DNA of 64,000 nucleotides from Sulfolobus acidocaldarius SUSAZ (GTDB lineage Archaea; Thermoproteota; Thermoprotei_A; Sulfolobales; Sulfolobaceae). This document shows, piece after piece, positions 50,308 through 61,826 of the stretch (its first letter is position 1; each line of letters begins with the position of its first letter). Below the pieces are notes generated by a model. It was not told the DNA's origin. It searched no databases and was given only the letters and a program-made list of their open reading frames with translations. Location of the stretch: contig CP006977.1 of the NCBI GenBank assembly GCA_000508305.1, positions 1,272,621 to 1,336,620 on the forward strand, read 5' to 3'. Both the position numbers and the translations under genes were made by a program.

Positions 50308-51744
50308 ATGAAGAAAGTTCTCTTAATAGGTGAAGGAGCTAGAGAAAATGTATTAGCAGAAGCACTAGGAAGTTCAGAAGTGGGATATAGAGTCTTCGCT
50401 TTTTCAAGCTACAAAAATCCAGGAATAAATGAGATTGTTATAAAGACTAATGGTGAGTACTTAATAGGAAATATAAATTCGGTGGAGGAAGTAAGGAGAG
50501 CTATTAAACAAGTCAATCCAGATTTTGGTGTAATTGGTCCAGAGGAGCCTCTATTCCATGGTATAGCAGATGAGTTCAGAAGAGAAGGTATCCCAGTAGT
50601 TGGACCCAATGCAGATGGTGCAATGATCGAGAAATCTAAGGTTTGGATGAGAGAGTTAATGTGGAAATATGAAATTCCAGGAAGGCTCAGATTCAGATAT
50701 TTTAATAACATGCAGGAAGCTGCTAAATTTATTCTCGAATATGGCGGCTCAGTTGCAGTTAAACCTGCAGAACAAGTAGGTGGTAGAGGAGTTAAAGTGG
50801 TTGCAGATTTACAGGCTTATTTAAGTGAGGAAAAAAGAAGTGCTTTAAGTAAAGGTGTCGAGAACGTAGCTAGCTTGGTAAAGGGAGATGTGAAAATTCT
50901 CATCGAGGAGAAAGTAGATGGACCAGAATATACTCTTCACGTTCTAACCGATGGTAAAAGCTATTTGCCTCTGCCTTTAGCTCAAGATTACAAGAACGCA
51001 TATGAGGACGGAATAGGTCCGGAGACCGGTGGTATGGGGTCTATATCTGGACCAGACTATTTATTGCCGTTTATAAATAGGGAAGAATTTGATAAATCTT
51101 TTGAGATAGTTAGAAAAACTGCAGACGCAATTGCAAAGGAAGTGAATCAGGCTTATGTTGGTATACTGTCTGGTCAAATGATGTTAACTGCCATATGGGG
51201 ACCCACGATTATAGAGTATTATTCAAGATTAGGGGATCCTGAGACCTCTGCCATAATTCCTAGAATTACTAGTGATTTCGGAAGAACCTTAGAGTTGCTT
51301 GCAACCTCTCACTTGAATAAAGCTAAAATAGAAATTAATGAGAAGTCATCAATTGTTAAAGCCGTAGCACCTTTAGGTTATCCATTAGATAAGAATATGG
51401 CAACTGGGCATACAATTTGGTTAGATTTACCTAGAATGAGGGAGATAGGTTGTAATGTATATTTCGGTTCAATATCACAGGAAGGAGGAAAACTTATAAC
51501 AAAAGGTTCAAGAGCTCTTGAAATCACAGTAGTCGATGACTATGATAAGGCTGTAGAGAAACTGGATAGGTGTTTCTCCTTGGTTTCTTCGGATACAAAG
51601 TTGATATTTAGACACGATATTGGAAGGACTATCTCTCAGCAAGCGGAAAAAGCCGAAATAGTCAGATTTTCGTATAAGTCCCGTGAATCTAAGGGGATTT
51701 TGGGCGTAAGTGCAGATTGGTCACCAAATGGTGGTCTATGGTGA
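50308..51744 (+). CDS. purD: Phosphoribosylamine-glycine ligase
   Basis: PurD joins phosphoribosylamine and glycine using ATP. The 478-residue ATP-grasp protein is longer than bacterial PurD (about 425). It has KVLLIGEGARENVLAEAL, VIGPEEPLFHGIADEF, AVKPAEQVGGRGVKVV, and EYYSRLGDPETSAI, close to the family ARFGDPETQ. I choose ATG 50308, five bases after GGTGA (50298-50302). The extra length is mostly in the C-terminal third. It overlaps purM by seven bases. Confidence 0.94.
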   Translation: MKKVLLIGEGARENVLAEALGSSEVGYRVFAFSSYKNPGINEIVIKTNGEYLIGNINSVEEVRRAIKQVNPDFGVIGPEEPLFHGIADEFRREGIPVVGPNADGAMIEKSKVWMRELMWKYEIPGRLRFRYFNNMQEAAKFILEYGGSVAVKPAEQVGGRGVKVVADLQAYLSEEKRSALSKGVENVASLVKGDVKILIEEKVDGPEYTLHVLTDGKSYLPLPLAQDYKNAYEDGIGPETGGMGSISGPDYLLPFINREEFDKSFEIVRKTADAIAKEVNQAYVGILSGQMMLTAIWGPTIIEYYSRLGDPETSAIIPRITSDFGRTLELLATSHLNKAKIEINEKSSIVKAVAPLGYPLDKNMATGHTIWLDLPRMREIGCNVYFGSISQEGGKLITKGSRALEITVVDDYDKAVEKLDRCFSLVSSDTKLIFRHDIGRTISQQAEKAEIVRFSYKSRESKGILGVSADWSPNGGLW

Positions 51745-52703
51745 GTGAATACAGTAAATCTGGCGTAAATTTGGATAAACTTAAGCAGTACCATAATTTC
51801 ATAGCTAATTATTTGGGTTCAACCAAGCTTGAAGTGGGAATAGGACATTATGCTGGCGTGATAAAGTTTGATAATAAGTATTTGGCAATGCATGTGGATG
51901 GGGTAGGTACTAAGACTCTTTTAGCGCTAAAGACAGGTATCATTGAGCCCACGGGGGTTGACTGCATTGCTATGAACGTTAATGATATAGTTTGTGTGGG
52001 TGCAAGACCGATAGCTGTTGTTGATTATTTAGCTTTAGAAGGGGAAATGGATGACGTGATACAGAAAGTTATGAAGGGTTTGAAAGCAGGTGCTGAGGAG
52101 GCAGAGGTTAGTATTATAGGAGGTGAAACCGCAATAATGCCTGGTGTAATCAAAGGATATGATCTATCATGCTCTGCTATTGGAATTGCCGATACACTGA
52201 AAACTGGGGAGGATGTGAGACCTGGAGATGTGATTTTAGGCTTAGCTAGTAATGGGGTTCACTCTAACGGTTACTCTCTAATAAGGAAGTTGATAGATGA
52301 AGGAAAGTTAAGATTAGACGAATGGGCTGAAGAGTTAATGAAACCCACAAAAATCTATGTTAAATCAGTGTTGTCTGTTAAGGATAAAATTAAGGCTGTT
52401 GCCCATATAACTGGTGGTTCTTTTTCGAAGTTAAGAAGGATAACCAAGTTTGGAATATCTCTTAAAATGCCTGAGCCTTTGGATATATTTAAGACAATAG
52501 AGAGTGCGGGCGTTAGTCATGAGGAAATGTATAAGGTGTTCAATATGGGAGTTGGAATGGTGATTTTTGTGGATAAAAAATTGAAAGACGATGTTATTGA
52601 TATCTTAGCAAAGAGAAATGACGTGGTTTACGAATTGGGAATAGTAACAGAAGGCAACGGTATAAAGATTTCAACCTACAAAAATTCTATTGTATATTTG
52701 TAA
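51738..52703 (+). CDS. purM: AIR synthetase
   Basis: PurM closes the imidazole ring of FGAM to give AIR. The 321-residue protein has GVNLDKLKQYHNFI, MHVDGVGTKTLLAL, GVDCIAMNVNDIVCVGARP, IIGGETAIMPG and AHITGGSFSKLRRI. The start is ATG 51738, within the end of purD; a GTG three bases later is possible. It closes the operon, which lacks purN/T, purE/K, purB and purH genes. Confidence 0.96.
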   Translation: MVSEYSKSGVNLDKLKQYHNFIANYLGSTKLEVGIGHYAGVIKFDNKYLAMHVDGVGTKTLLALKTGIIEPTGVDCIAMNVNDIVCVGARPIAVVDYLALEGEMDDVIQKVMKGLKAGAEEAEVSIIGGETAIMPGVIKGYDLSCSAIGIADTLKTGEDVRPGDVILGLASNGVHSNGYSLIRKLIDEGKLRLDEWAEELMKPTKIYVKSVLSVKDKIKAVAHITGGSFSKLRRITKFGISLKMPEPLDIFKTIESAGVSHEEMYKVFNMGVGMVIFVDKKLKDDVIDILAKRNDVVYELGIVTEGNGIKISTYKNSIVYL

Positions 52704-52749
52704 TATATAATATAGTCCTTTTAAACTCTGAGTACAATATGGGTGTCTA

Positions 52750-53205
52750 GTGGTTAATATGAAACAAATGGATATAAAATCTTTAGTAAATTATGTCGCA
52801 CTAAAGATATTAGGTGGTAGCGACTATATTCTAGAAGCATTAGAAAAATACCTAGTAAAAGGAGAAGGTCCAGCTACAGTAGCGTATGAGTATCAAATAT
52901 CAAAGCATCAACTCAGAGGATATGCTCAAAGGATTATTGAAAAGAGCGGAAGCGAAGGAAGGGCTAAGAAGATTCTCCCGATTATTAAAGACATATCAAA
53001 GGACGTTAAACCGATAGTTAAAAGAACAGATGGAGATCTATATTATTGTACACTCTGTAATACATCAATTCCTAAGGAGGATACAGAAGAGCATGTGAGA
53101 AAATACCATAAGGAAATTCTTACATCGACAATAAAGACAATGTTGGAGAGATTAGAAGAATATAAGAAAGAAAAGCAAGCCATAATACTTACATCAGTAA
53201 GTTAA
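52750..53205 (+). CDS. Hypothetical protein with C-terminal C2H2-like zinc finger
   Basis: I do not recognise a family. Residues 8-70 are helical and resemble a helix-turn-helix (EGPATVAYEYQISKHQLRGYA). Residues 97-122 form a finger with Cys100, Cys103, His115 and His120 (YYCTLCNTSIPKEDTEEHV). The end is a helix rich in Lys and Glu. This is consistent with a nucleic-acid-binding regulator. The start GTG 52750 follows GGGTG by four bases; ATG 52759 is the alternative. It follows the purine operon by 46 bases, with its own TATA-like AATATATAATATA. Confidence 0.72.
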   Translation: MVNMKQMDIKSLVNYVALKILGGSDYILEALEKYLVKGEGPATVAYEYQISKHQLRGYAQRIIEKSGSEGRAKKILPIIKDISKDVKPIVKRTDGDLYYCTLCNTSIPKEDTEEHVRKYHKEILTSTIKTMLERLEEYKKEKQAIILTSVS

Positions 53206-53233
53206 TAAGTGAGATAATTTTTTGAGGTAATAC

Positions 53234-53264
53234 TCCTTTTAGTTAGTTGTCCTCTTTAAAAGGA
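53234..53264. promoter_or_regulatory. Inverted repeat upstream of the ribbon-helix-helix gene
   Basis: TCCTTTT (53234-53240) and AAAAGGA (53258-53264) are a 7-bp inverted repeat with a 17-base spacer, just upstream of the TATA-like element of the RHH gene. It may be an operator for that protein or part of the termination region of the zinc-finger gene. Confidence 0.3.
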
Positions 53265-53307
53265 AGACTTTTAATTTATTAAATTACTTTTTTCTATTTG
53301 AGAGAGA

Positions 53308-53466
53308 ATGAAAAAAGTTGTAAGCGTCAGACTCAGGGAAGACGTTGTAAACAAAATTGATTATTTTGTATCTGAAATGGGTTTAGAGAGCAGAACAGAT
53401 TTTCTAAAACAAGCATTGGACTACTATGTCAAGAGAAAGAGGTCAACGGCTAAAGGAGTCCTTTAA
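53308..53466 (+). CDS. Ribbon-helix-helix (CopG/Arc-type) DNA-binding protein, 52 aa
   Basis: The frame from ATG 53308 encodes 52 residues with the classical RHH pattern: a strand VVSVRLRED, a first helix (DVVNKIDYFVSEMG), the conserved turn SRTDFLKQALDYYV in the second helix, and a basic tail (KRKRSTAKGV). Such proteins bind DNA as dimers. A TATA-like TTTAATTTATTAAATTA lies upstream (about 53269-53286), giving a nearly leaderless message. It lies 77 bases before argG, so could regulate it or itself; this is inference. Confidence 0.82.
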   Translation: MKKVVSVRLREDVVNKIDYFVSEMGLESRTDFLKQALDYYVKRKRSTAKGVL

Positions 53467-53509
53467 CATTCTATATATCAAGAATAACGTATTTTTAATT
53501 ATCTCCTCA

Positions 53510-53545
53510 TCTTAAATACCATTTTTTGATTTTAATTTGCGGAAT
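53510..53545 (+). promoter_or_regulatory. Promoter of the argG-argH-carAB-argX operon
   Basis: TTAAATA at 53512-53518 is centred about 28 bases before the ATG at 53544, predicting a leaderless argG transcript. No ribosome binding site precedes the ATG. Confidence 0.45.
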
Positions 53546-54719
53546 GAAAATCGTACTTGCATACTCAGGAGGATTAGATACAACTGTAGCTATTAGATGG
53601 TTAAGGGAAACCTTCAACGCTGATGTTACAACAGTTACTGTGGATGTAGGTCAAAAAGATGATTTTTATCAAATAGAAAAAAGAGCTTATATAGCAGGTG
53701 CAATAAAACATTACACTATAGATGCAAAGAAAGATTTTGCAGAAAGATATATCTCATATGCAATAAAGATGAACGGTTTATATGAAGATATATACCCTCT
53801 TTCAACAGCCTTGGCAAGACCATTAATAGTTGAAAAGGTAGTTGAAATAGCCAAGAAAATAGGTGCAGAGGCAATCGCTCACGGCTCAACATCAAAAGGT
53901 AATGATCAGGTTAGATTTGATTTAGCGGTAAAGGCATTGTACCCTGAGGCAAAGATCATAGCACCTGCAAGAATATGGAATATGACAAGGGATAAGGAAA
54001 TCGAATATGCTAAATCGAAAGGAATTCCAATAAAGACAGAAAGTAGTAAGTATAGTATAGATGAAAATCTTTGGGGAAGAAGTATAGAAGGAGATATAAT
54101 TTCTGATCCATCAAAGGTGGTTCCAGAGGACGCATTTGAGTGGACTAAGAAGACAAAAGATGACAAACTTAAGATTTCCTTAACCTTTGATAAGGGTCTT
54201 CCTGTAGAAGTCAATGGAGAAAAAATGGATTTACTTAAGGTTATTCAAGTACTTAATGAGCTCGTTGGTTCAAGAGGTTTTGGAAGAGTTGAACATCTTG
54301 AAAACAGAGTAGTGGGCTTTAAGTCGAGGGAAGTCTATGAGGTACCTGCAGCACTAGTTTTAATTAGTGCTCATAAGGACTTAGAGAAATCAACTTACAC
54401 TCCATTAGAATTTAGATTTAAGAGATCTCTTGATGGTCAGTGGAGTGATCTGGTTTATCAGGGTCTGTGGTTTGAGCCTCTACGAGAAACTATCCAGTTA
54501 GCTGGAGATAATCTAAATAAATGGATCTCTGGGGAGGTATTCATTGAGATTGAAAATGGTAACATGAAAATCTTAGGCAGAAAAGGAAAGTTCTCTCCAT
54601 TTTCTGAGGAGATAGCAAGTTACAATAAGGGCTGGTATCCATCTGACGAGATGGCTAGAGGTTTCATAGAGATCTTTGGTATGCATTCATTGGTAGCCAG
54701 AAAATCGAGAGGGATATGA
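53544..54719 (+). CDS. argG: Argininosuccinate synthase
   Basis: ArgG joins citrulline and aspartate with ATP. The 391-residue protein has the ATP-binding VLAYSGGLDTTVAIRWL, the segment IAHGSTSKGNDQVRFD and SSKYSIDENLWGRSIEG. I choose ATG 53544 (MKIVLAYSGG); a TTG at 53526 in frame would add six residues and lies upstream of the likely transcript start. It leads the operon and is followed directly by argH. Confidence 0.97.
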   Translation: MKIVLAYSGGLDTTVAIRWLRETFNADVTTVTVDVGQKDDFYQIEKRAYIAGAIKHYTIDAKKDFAERYISYAIKMNGLYEDIYPLSTALARPLIVEKVVEIAKKIGAEAIAHGSTSKGNDQVRFDLAVKALYPEAKIIAPARIWNMTRDKEIEYAKSKGIPIKTESSKYSIDENLWGRSIEGDIISDPSKVVPEDAFEWTKKTKDDKLKISLTFDKGLPVEVNGEKMDLLKVIQVLNELVGSRGFGRVEHLENRVVGFKSREVYEVPAALVLISAHKDLEKSTYTPLEFRFKRSLDGQWSDLVYQGLWFEPLRETIQLAGDNLNKWISGEVFIEIENGNMKILGRKGKFSPFSEEIASYNKGWYPSDEMARGFIEIFGMHSLVARKSRGI

Positions 54720-56043
54720 ATGTTATATAGAAGATGGGGCTCAGATAAAGATTTTGTAATTTCGTACACTTCCTCTAGTGAATCTGATAAAGAGATTGTA
54801 GAAGAAGTTAAGCTTACTTTAAAGGCGCACAGTATAGAACTATACTTATCTAATTACATCTCTAAGGATACTGCAAAAAAGATCATTCGTACAATAAATT
54901 CTTTCAAAGATTATACTTCCTCAGGTTATGAAGACGTTCATGAAGCTTTAGAGGATTATATCATAAAGAATATAGGAGAAGAGGGAGGTTGGGTTGGACT
55001 TGGTCGCAGTAGAAATGATCATGTAGCTACAGCCCTGAGACTAAGAACTAGAGAATATATTTTTGACATCCTAGAAGAACTTTACTTACTTAGAAAGTCC
55101 TTAATTGACCAGGCCAAGAAAAACCTAAACACGATTATGCCATCTTATACTCATTTCCAGCCTGCTCAACCCACTACTTTGGCTCATTACTTCATGTATT
55201 TGGAAGAAGAGTTAAACACACCATGGGAGACTTTGTTTAACTCCCTGAAACTAATAAATAGAAGTCCATTAGGTAGTGGAGCAATAGTAGGTAGTAATGT
55301 TAAGATAGACAGGAAGAGAGAGGCTGAATTGTTAGGTTTTGATGATGTACTTTATAATACAATATCGTCAACGTCCTCAAGGATAGATTTCATTAGTGTC
55401 ATATCCTCTCTGGCATTACTAATGCTAGTGTTAGGAAGATTTGCCGAGGATATGATATTACTGTCTTCTATGTTTGTTAATATAATTAAACTTCCAGATA
55501 GTCATGTCAGTACTAGTAGCCTTATGCCCCAAAAAAGAAATAGTGTAACGATGGAGATCTTGAGAACAAAGGTGGGAGAATGTTATGGAGATTTATCGTC
55601 ATTAATAGTGATTTATAAAGGTTTACCTTCTGGGTATAATCTGGATCTGCAGGAGATGAATAAACATTATTGGAATTGCATCAAACATGTGATACCATCA
55701 ATACATATTACAAGAGACATAATTCAAAATATTCAAATCAAAAATTTTGGAGAAATACAAGGCTTAACAGCTACTGATTTAGCTGAAGAAATGGCTATTT
55801 CCGGCATTCCCTATCGAAAAGCTTATATAGATGTGGCAAACAAGATTAAAGCGGGCACTTTCGTAGCTGGAATTTCTTACACAAAATCCATAGAAAATAA
55901 AAAGGTAATTGGATCTCCCAATCCAAGTATATTGACGCAGGAAATTGAAATTAAAGAAAAGAGACTCGATAGTCAATATGAAAAATTTAAGCAATATAAG
56001 GAAAACGTTATAGAAAAAATGGGTCAATTAGGGGTGATAGAGG

Positions 56044-56060
<17 letters not shown>
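54720..56060 (+). CDS. argH: Argininosuccinate lyase
   Basis: ArgH splits argininosuccinate into arginine and fumarate. The 446-residue helical protein has EDVHEALEDYI, GRSRNDHVATALRL, TPSYTHFQ-like MPSYTHFQPAQPTTLAHY, the signature SSLMPQKRNSVTME and a C-terminal extension. The ATG follows the argG stop without a gap. The end overlaps carA by 17 bases. Confidence 0.96.
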
Positions 56061-57151
<1,091 letters not shown>

Positions 57152-57159
<8 letters not shown>

Positions 57160-60100
57160 GAACGTAAAAAGAGTTTTAGTCATAGGTTCAGGTCCAATAA
57201 AAATAGCTGAGGCAGCAGAATTCGATTACTCAGGAAGTCAAGCACTAAAGGCTCTGAAAGAAGAAGGGATAGAAACAATATTAGTAAACTCTAACGTGGC
57301 GACAGTTCAGACGAGTAGAAAGTTTGCAGATAAACTCTACATGATTCCCGTCACCTGGTGGACTGTAGAGAAAGTGATAGAGAAGGAGAGACCAGATGCA
57401 ATAATGATAGGTTTTGGTGGACAAACGGCACTGAATGTAGGTGTAGATTTATACAAGAAGGAGATACTGAAAAAATATGGCGTAAAAGTTCTAGGTACAC
57501 CTGTAGAAGGTATAGAAAGAGCCCTAAGTAGGGAGAAATTCAGGGAAACAATGATTAACGTTAACCTACCTGTACCTCCTAGCCTTTCTGCAAGATCAGA
57601 AGAGGAGGCACTTGAGAAAGCAAGACAGATAGGCTATCCTGTAATGGTCAGGGTGAGCTTTAACTTAGGTGGAAGAGGCTCCACGGTGGCATGGAGTGAA
57701 GAAGATCTGAAAAGAGATATTGGTAGGGCATTAAGCCAGAGTTATATTCATGAAGTCCTCATAGAGAAGTACTTGCACCATTGGATTGAACTTGAGTATG
57801 AGGTAATGAGAGATAAACATGGAAATTCAGCAGTCATAGCGTGTATAGAGAATCTAGATCCAATGGGAGTTCACACCGGTGAGTCAACAGTTATCGCGCC
57901 ATGCCAAACTTTGGATAATAAGGAGTTCCAAGACATGAGGAGTATGTCAATTGATGTGGCTAAATCTATTGATCTAGTAGGTGAATGCAATGTTCAATTC
58001 GCACTGAATCCTATAGCTTATGAGTATTATATAATAGAGACTAATCCAAGAATGTCGAGATCTAGTGCTTTGGCTAGCAAAGCAACAGGTTATCCTCTAG
58101 CCTATGTGTCAGCCAAACTAGCTTTAGGGTATGACCTGTATGAGGTCTTAAACAAAGTTTCTGGATCAACTTGTGCATGTTTTGAGCCCAGTTTAGATTA
58201 TGTGGTAATAAAGATACCTAGATGGGATCTTGATAAGTTCGAGAATGTCGAGCACTCTTTAGCAACTGAAATGAAGAGTGTAGGAGAGGTAATGAGTATA
58301 GGTAGGTCATTTGAAGAGGCTCTTCAGAAAGCCGTTAGAATGTTAGACTTAGGAGAGCCTGGAATAATCGGCGGAAAAGTGTATAATTCGAAGATGTCTA
58401 AAATTGACTCATTAAGAATGTTAAAGGAAAGAAGACCATATTGGTTCCTTTATGCTTCAAAGGCTTTTAAAGAGGGTGCAACTATTGACGAAGTTTATGA
58501 AGTGACTGGTATTAATAAGTTCTTCCTCAACAAAATAAAGAATTTAGTAGATTTCTATGAAAGCATAAAGAACAATAAGGGATTAGACCAGAAGACGCTG
58601 TCAATTGCTAAACGTTTAGGCTTTAGTGATTATCAGATAGCTAACGCAGTAGGTCTAAGTGAGAAGGATATCAGGGAACTGAGGCAAAAGTATGGAATTG
58701 AGCCTAAGGTTAAGCAAATAGATACTCTAGCTGGCGAATGGCCTGCAGTTACAAACTACCTGTACGTGACTTATAACGGAACTGAGGACGACATTGAATT
58801 TTCCAACGGTATAAGAAAATTGCTTATTGTCGGCGCAGGTGGTTTTAGAATAGGTGTATCAGTAGAGTTTGATTGGGGTGTAGTTTCTCTACTAGACTCT
58901 GCCTCAAAGTATTTTAATGAAGTTACAATAATTAATTATAATCCTGAAACAGTCTCAACTGATTGGGATATCGCCAGGAAATTGTACTTTGATGAAATAT
59001 CGGTGGAAAGGATTTTAGATCTTGTAAAGAAGGAGAAGTTTAACTATGTTGCGACATTCGCTGGAGGTCAGATAGGGAATACAATATCGAAGAAACTTGA
59101 AGAGAATAGTGTCAAATTACTGGGTACCTCTGGACACAGTGTGGATATAGCTGAGGATAGAGAAAAGTTTTCGAGACTACTTGATAAGCTAGGCATAAAG
59201 CAGCCTGAATGGATATCTGCGAGATCAATAGAGGAGGTAAGGAAATTTGTAGATATGGTTGGTTATCCAGTTTTGGTCAGACCAAGCTATGTCCTTAGCG
59301 GTTCAGCAATGAGAATAGTTTACAATGACACAGAACTAGTATCTTATATAAAGAAAGCCACAGAGATCTCTTCAGAACATCCTGTGGTAGTATCTAAATA
59401 TATTGATAATGCAATAGAAGCTGAGATAGATGGTGCTTCTGATGGAAGAGGTGTTTATGGTGTTGTACTTGAGCATGTAGAGGAGGCAGGAGTGCATAGC
59501 GGCGATGCAACCATTAGTATACCATTTAAGAAGCTAAGTCCTGAAACAGTTCATAAAATGAAGGAGTCAATTCACTCAATTTCTCGTGAACTGAATATTA
59601 AGGGTCCATTTAATGTTCAATTCGTAGTTAAGAACGGAACTCCTTACATTATTGAAATGAACCTTAGAGCTAGTAGATCTATGCCATTCAGTAGTAAGGT
59701 AGTTGGGAAGAACATAATTGACCTCGCTCTTACAGGCGTGATAAAGGGATTTGACTTTGATGAGTTTGTTGAACTTAAGGCAAAATCATGGGGAGTCAAA
59801 TCAGCTCAATTCTCATGGGCGCAGTTGAAGGGCACATATCCCTTCTTAGGTCCTGAGATGAGAAGCACTGGAGAAGCTGCATCGTTAGGTGTAGATTTCT
59901 ATGATGCTTTACTGAAGAGCTGGCTGTCTTCGTCTCCAAATAGATTACCTGATCAAAAAGGTATTGCCTTAGTTTATGGAAGATCTAATCTGGAGTACTT
60001 ACAAGCGTCTGCAAGAAACCTATCTGAATACGGTATGACGGTCTATACTCTCTCTGATGCTCCTATCTATGGTTATGAAGTTACAAGTAGTGGTAAAAGC

Positions 60101-60310
60101 GTAGAACTAATTAAAGACAGAAAAGTTGAAATAGTTGTAACCGATGGATATCTTAAAAGCTTAGATTATGAGGTGAGGCGTATTGCCGTTGATTATAACG
60201 TACCTATAATATTAAGTGGTAGGTTAGGTGAGGAGTTGACAAAGGCATTCTTATTAAGAAAAAGTGACATGACTTTCTATGAAATAAGCGAGTATGGGGC
60301 AGGTATATGA
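57152..60310 (+). CDS. carB: Carbamoyl-phosphate synthase large subunit
   Basis: CarB makes carbamoyl phosphate from bicarbonate, ammonia and two ATP. The 1052-residue protein is full length with two homologous ATP-grasp halves: [21 protein letters not shown] and [16 protein letters not shown] in the first, [19 protein letters not shown] and [18 protein letters not shown] in the second, and a C-terminal allosteric domain. The second half starts with [11 protein letters not shown], where many homologues have LGSGPNRIG. The stop overlaps argX by four bases. Confidence 0.97.
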
Positions 60311-61155
60311 GAGTAGCGCTTGTCGTTGATATAGTAAGACAAGAGGAAAAACTAATTGCTAAAGCACTAGAAAAATTTCAATTACAGTATGATGTAATTA
60401 ATGTGGCGCAAGAGCCCTTACCTTTTAACAAAGCCTTAGGCAGGTATGATGTGGCAATCATAAGACCTATAAGTATGTATAGGGCGCTCTACGCATCAGC
60501 AGTTTTGGAATCAGCTGGTGTTCACACCATAAACTCAAGTGATACCATTAGTTTATGTGGAGATAAGATTTTAACATACTCAAAGTTGTATAGAGAGGGC
60601 ATACCAATACCTGACTCTATAATTGCCATGTCATCAGATGCTGCATTAAAAGCCTATGAACAAAAAGGATTTCCACTGATAGATAAACCACCCATAGGTA
60701 GCTGGGGAAGACTAGTATCTCTCATAAGGGACATTTTCGAAGGCAAAACCATAATCGAACATAGAGAGTTAATGGGCAACTCTGCTCTTAAAGTTCACAT
60801 AATTCAGGAGTACATTAATTACAAAAGCAGAGACATAAGGTGTATTGTGATAGGTAGTCAGCTTCTAGGTTGTTATGCTAGGAATATACCTTCTAACGAA
60901 TGGAGAGCAAATATTGCTTTAGGTGGTTATCCATCGCAGATAGAGGTAGACCATAGACTAAGAGAGACTGTATTAAAGGCTACGAGTATTATAGGTGGAG
61001 AGTTCGTATCCATAGATATAATGGAGCATCAATCTAAAAATTACGTTATAAACGAGTTTAATGACGTTCCAGAGTTCAAAGGATTTATGTTGGCCACCAA
61101 CATTGATGTAGCGGAAGAGCTAGTGAGCTATGTGAGAAATAATTACCTAAGGTAA
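60307..61155 (+). CDS. argX: Glutamate-LysW ligase ArgX (ATP-grasp)
   Basis: ArgX attaches glutamate to the C-terminus of the carrier protein LysW, starting the LysW-dependent ornithine/arginine route of Sulfolobales; the homologous LysX does the same with 2-aminoadipate for lysine. The 282-residue ATP-grasp/RimK-like protein has [16 protein letters not shown], the ATP-binding [18 protein letters not shown] and [11 protein letters not shown]-like [14 protein letters not shown] choose ArgX over LysX because it is the last gene of the argGH-carAB operon. No LysW gene is in the window. Confidence 0.85.
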   Translation: MRVALVVDIVRQEEKLIAKALEKFQLQYDVINVAQEPLPFNKALGRYDVAIIRPISMYRALYASAVLESAGVHTINSSDTISLCGDKILTYSKLYREGIPIPDSIIAMSSDAALKAYEQKGFPLIDKPPIGSWGRLVSLIRDIFEGKTIIEHRELMGNSALKVHIIQEYINYKSRDIRCIVIGSQLLGCYARNIPSNEWRANIALGGYPSQIEVDHRLRETVLKATSIIGGEFVSIDIMEHQSKNYVINEFNDVPEFKGFMLATNIDVAEELVSYVRNNYLR

Positions 61156-61730
61156 GCTAAAAATATATCATGGTGTGTTTCTTCTAAGACTCTTCTCATT
61201 GCATCTATTTTTTGCCTCAAATTAGGAACAAGAGCTTTAGGATATTCCAACTCCCATAACAACTCATATAATTCCTCCATCATTTGGTAAGTCTTTTCTG
61301 CTTCTTCTAACTCTTTCTTCCTTAGATGCTCTAGTGTTTTTCTTCTTAGTTCTCCTATAGCATCAGCTATACCTAGGATGTAGAAAGCGTCAGGTATTCC
61401 CAAATCTGTGGCTATTAGCAAATTTTGATTGAAATATATTGATATGACAATTGTTGCCTCTGCAACTTCCTGGAACGCAGTTGCTATTTCACCATAGAGT
61501 AATTCAGGGTATTTTTCTATTAGCTTTTTCAAATTGTCCAGTTTTTCTAGTGCTAGTTTGTACTTGTTTAACGCCTCATCTTTTCGGAATCTGTGTGATA
61601 AAGATATTGCCTCTCCTGCGTATCTAATGATCTCCCTTGATATTGAAAATGCTTTTTCCCTTGCATCAAATCTATCTTGTAACTTAGGTACGACAGTTGA
61701 TATGTAAGTCTTTAAGGTTTCTGTTACCAT
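61143..61730 (-). CDS. Translin-family protein
   Basis: Translin proteins are all-helical and bind RNA or single-stranded DNA; with TRAX they form the C3PO nuclease. The 195-residue protein shows [21 protein letters not shown], the LHEREEL-like [11 protein letters not shown] and the typical [18 protein letters not shown]. The acidic catalytic residues of TRAX are not obvious. Archaeal homologues have not been well studied. It is divergent from the dehydrogenase and its 3' end overlaps argX by 13 bases. Confidence 0.85.
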   Translation of the reverse strand: MVTETLKTYISTVVPKLQDRFDAREKAFSISREIIRYAGEAISLSHRFRKDEALNKYKLALEKLDNLKKLIEKYPELLYGEIATAFQEVAEATIVISIYFNQNLLIATDLGIPDAFYILGIADAIGELRRKTLEHLRKKELEEAEKTYQMMEELYELLWELEYPKALVPNLRQKIDAMRRVLEETHHDIFLAYLR

Positions 61731-61795
61731 AAGATTAAAATGTAAATAATAGTATATATAGTGAATGAGACGTTTTATTTGTAATCCAAAAAATA

Positions 61796-61826
61796 CTTAT
61801 ACTTTTTATACTTTTAAAGTAATATG
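61796..61826 (+). promoter_or_regulatory. Putative promoter of the dehydrogenase gene
   Basis: CTTATACT at 61796-61803 is centred about 25 bases before the ATG at 61824, consistent with a leaderless message. The wider 93-base divergent gap serves the translin gene on the other strand. Confidence 0.35.
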
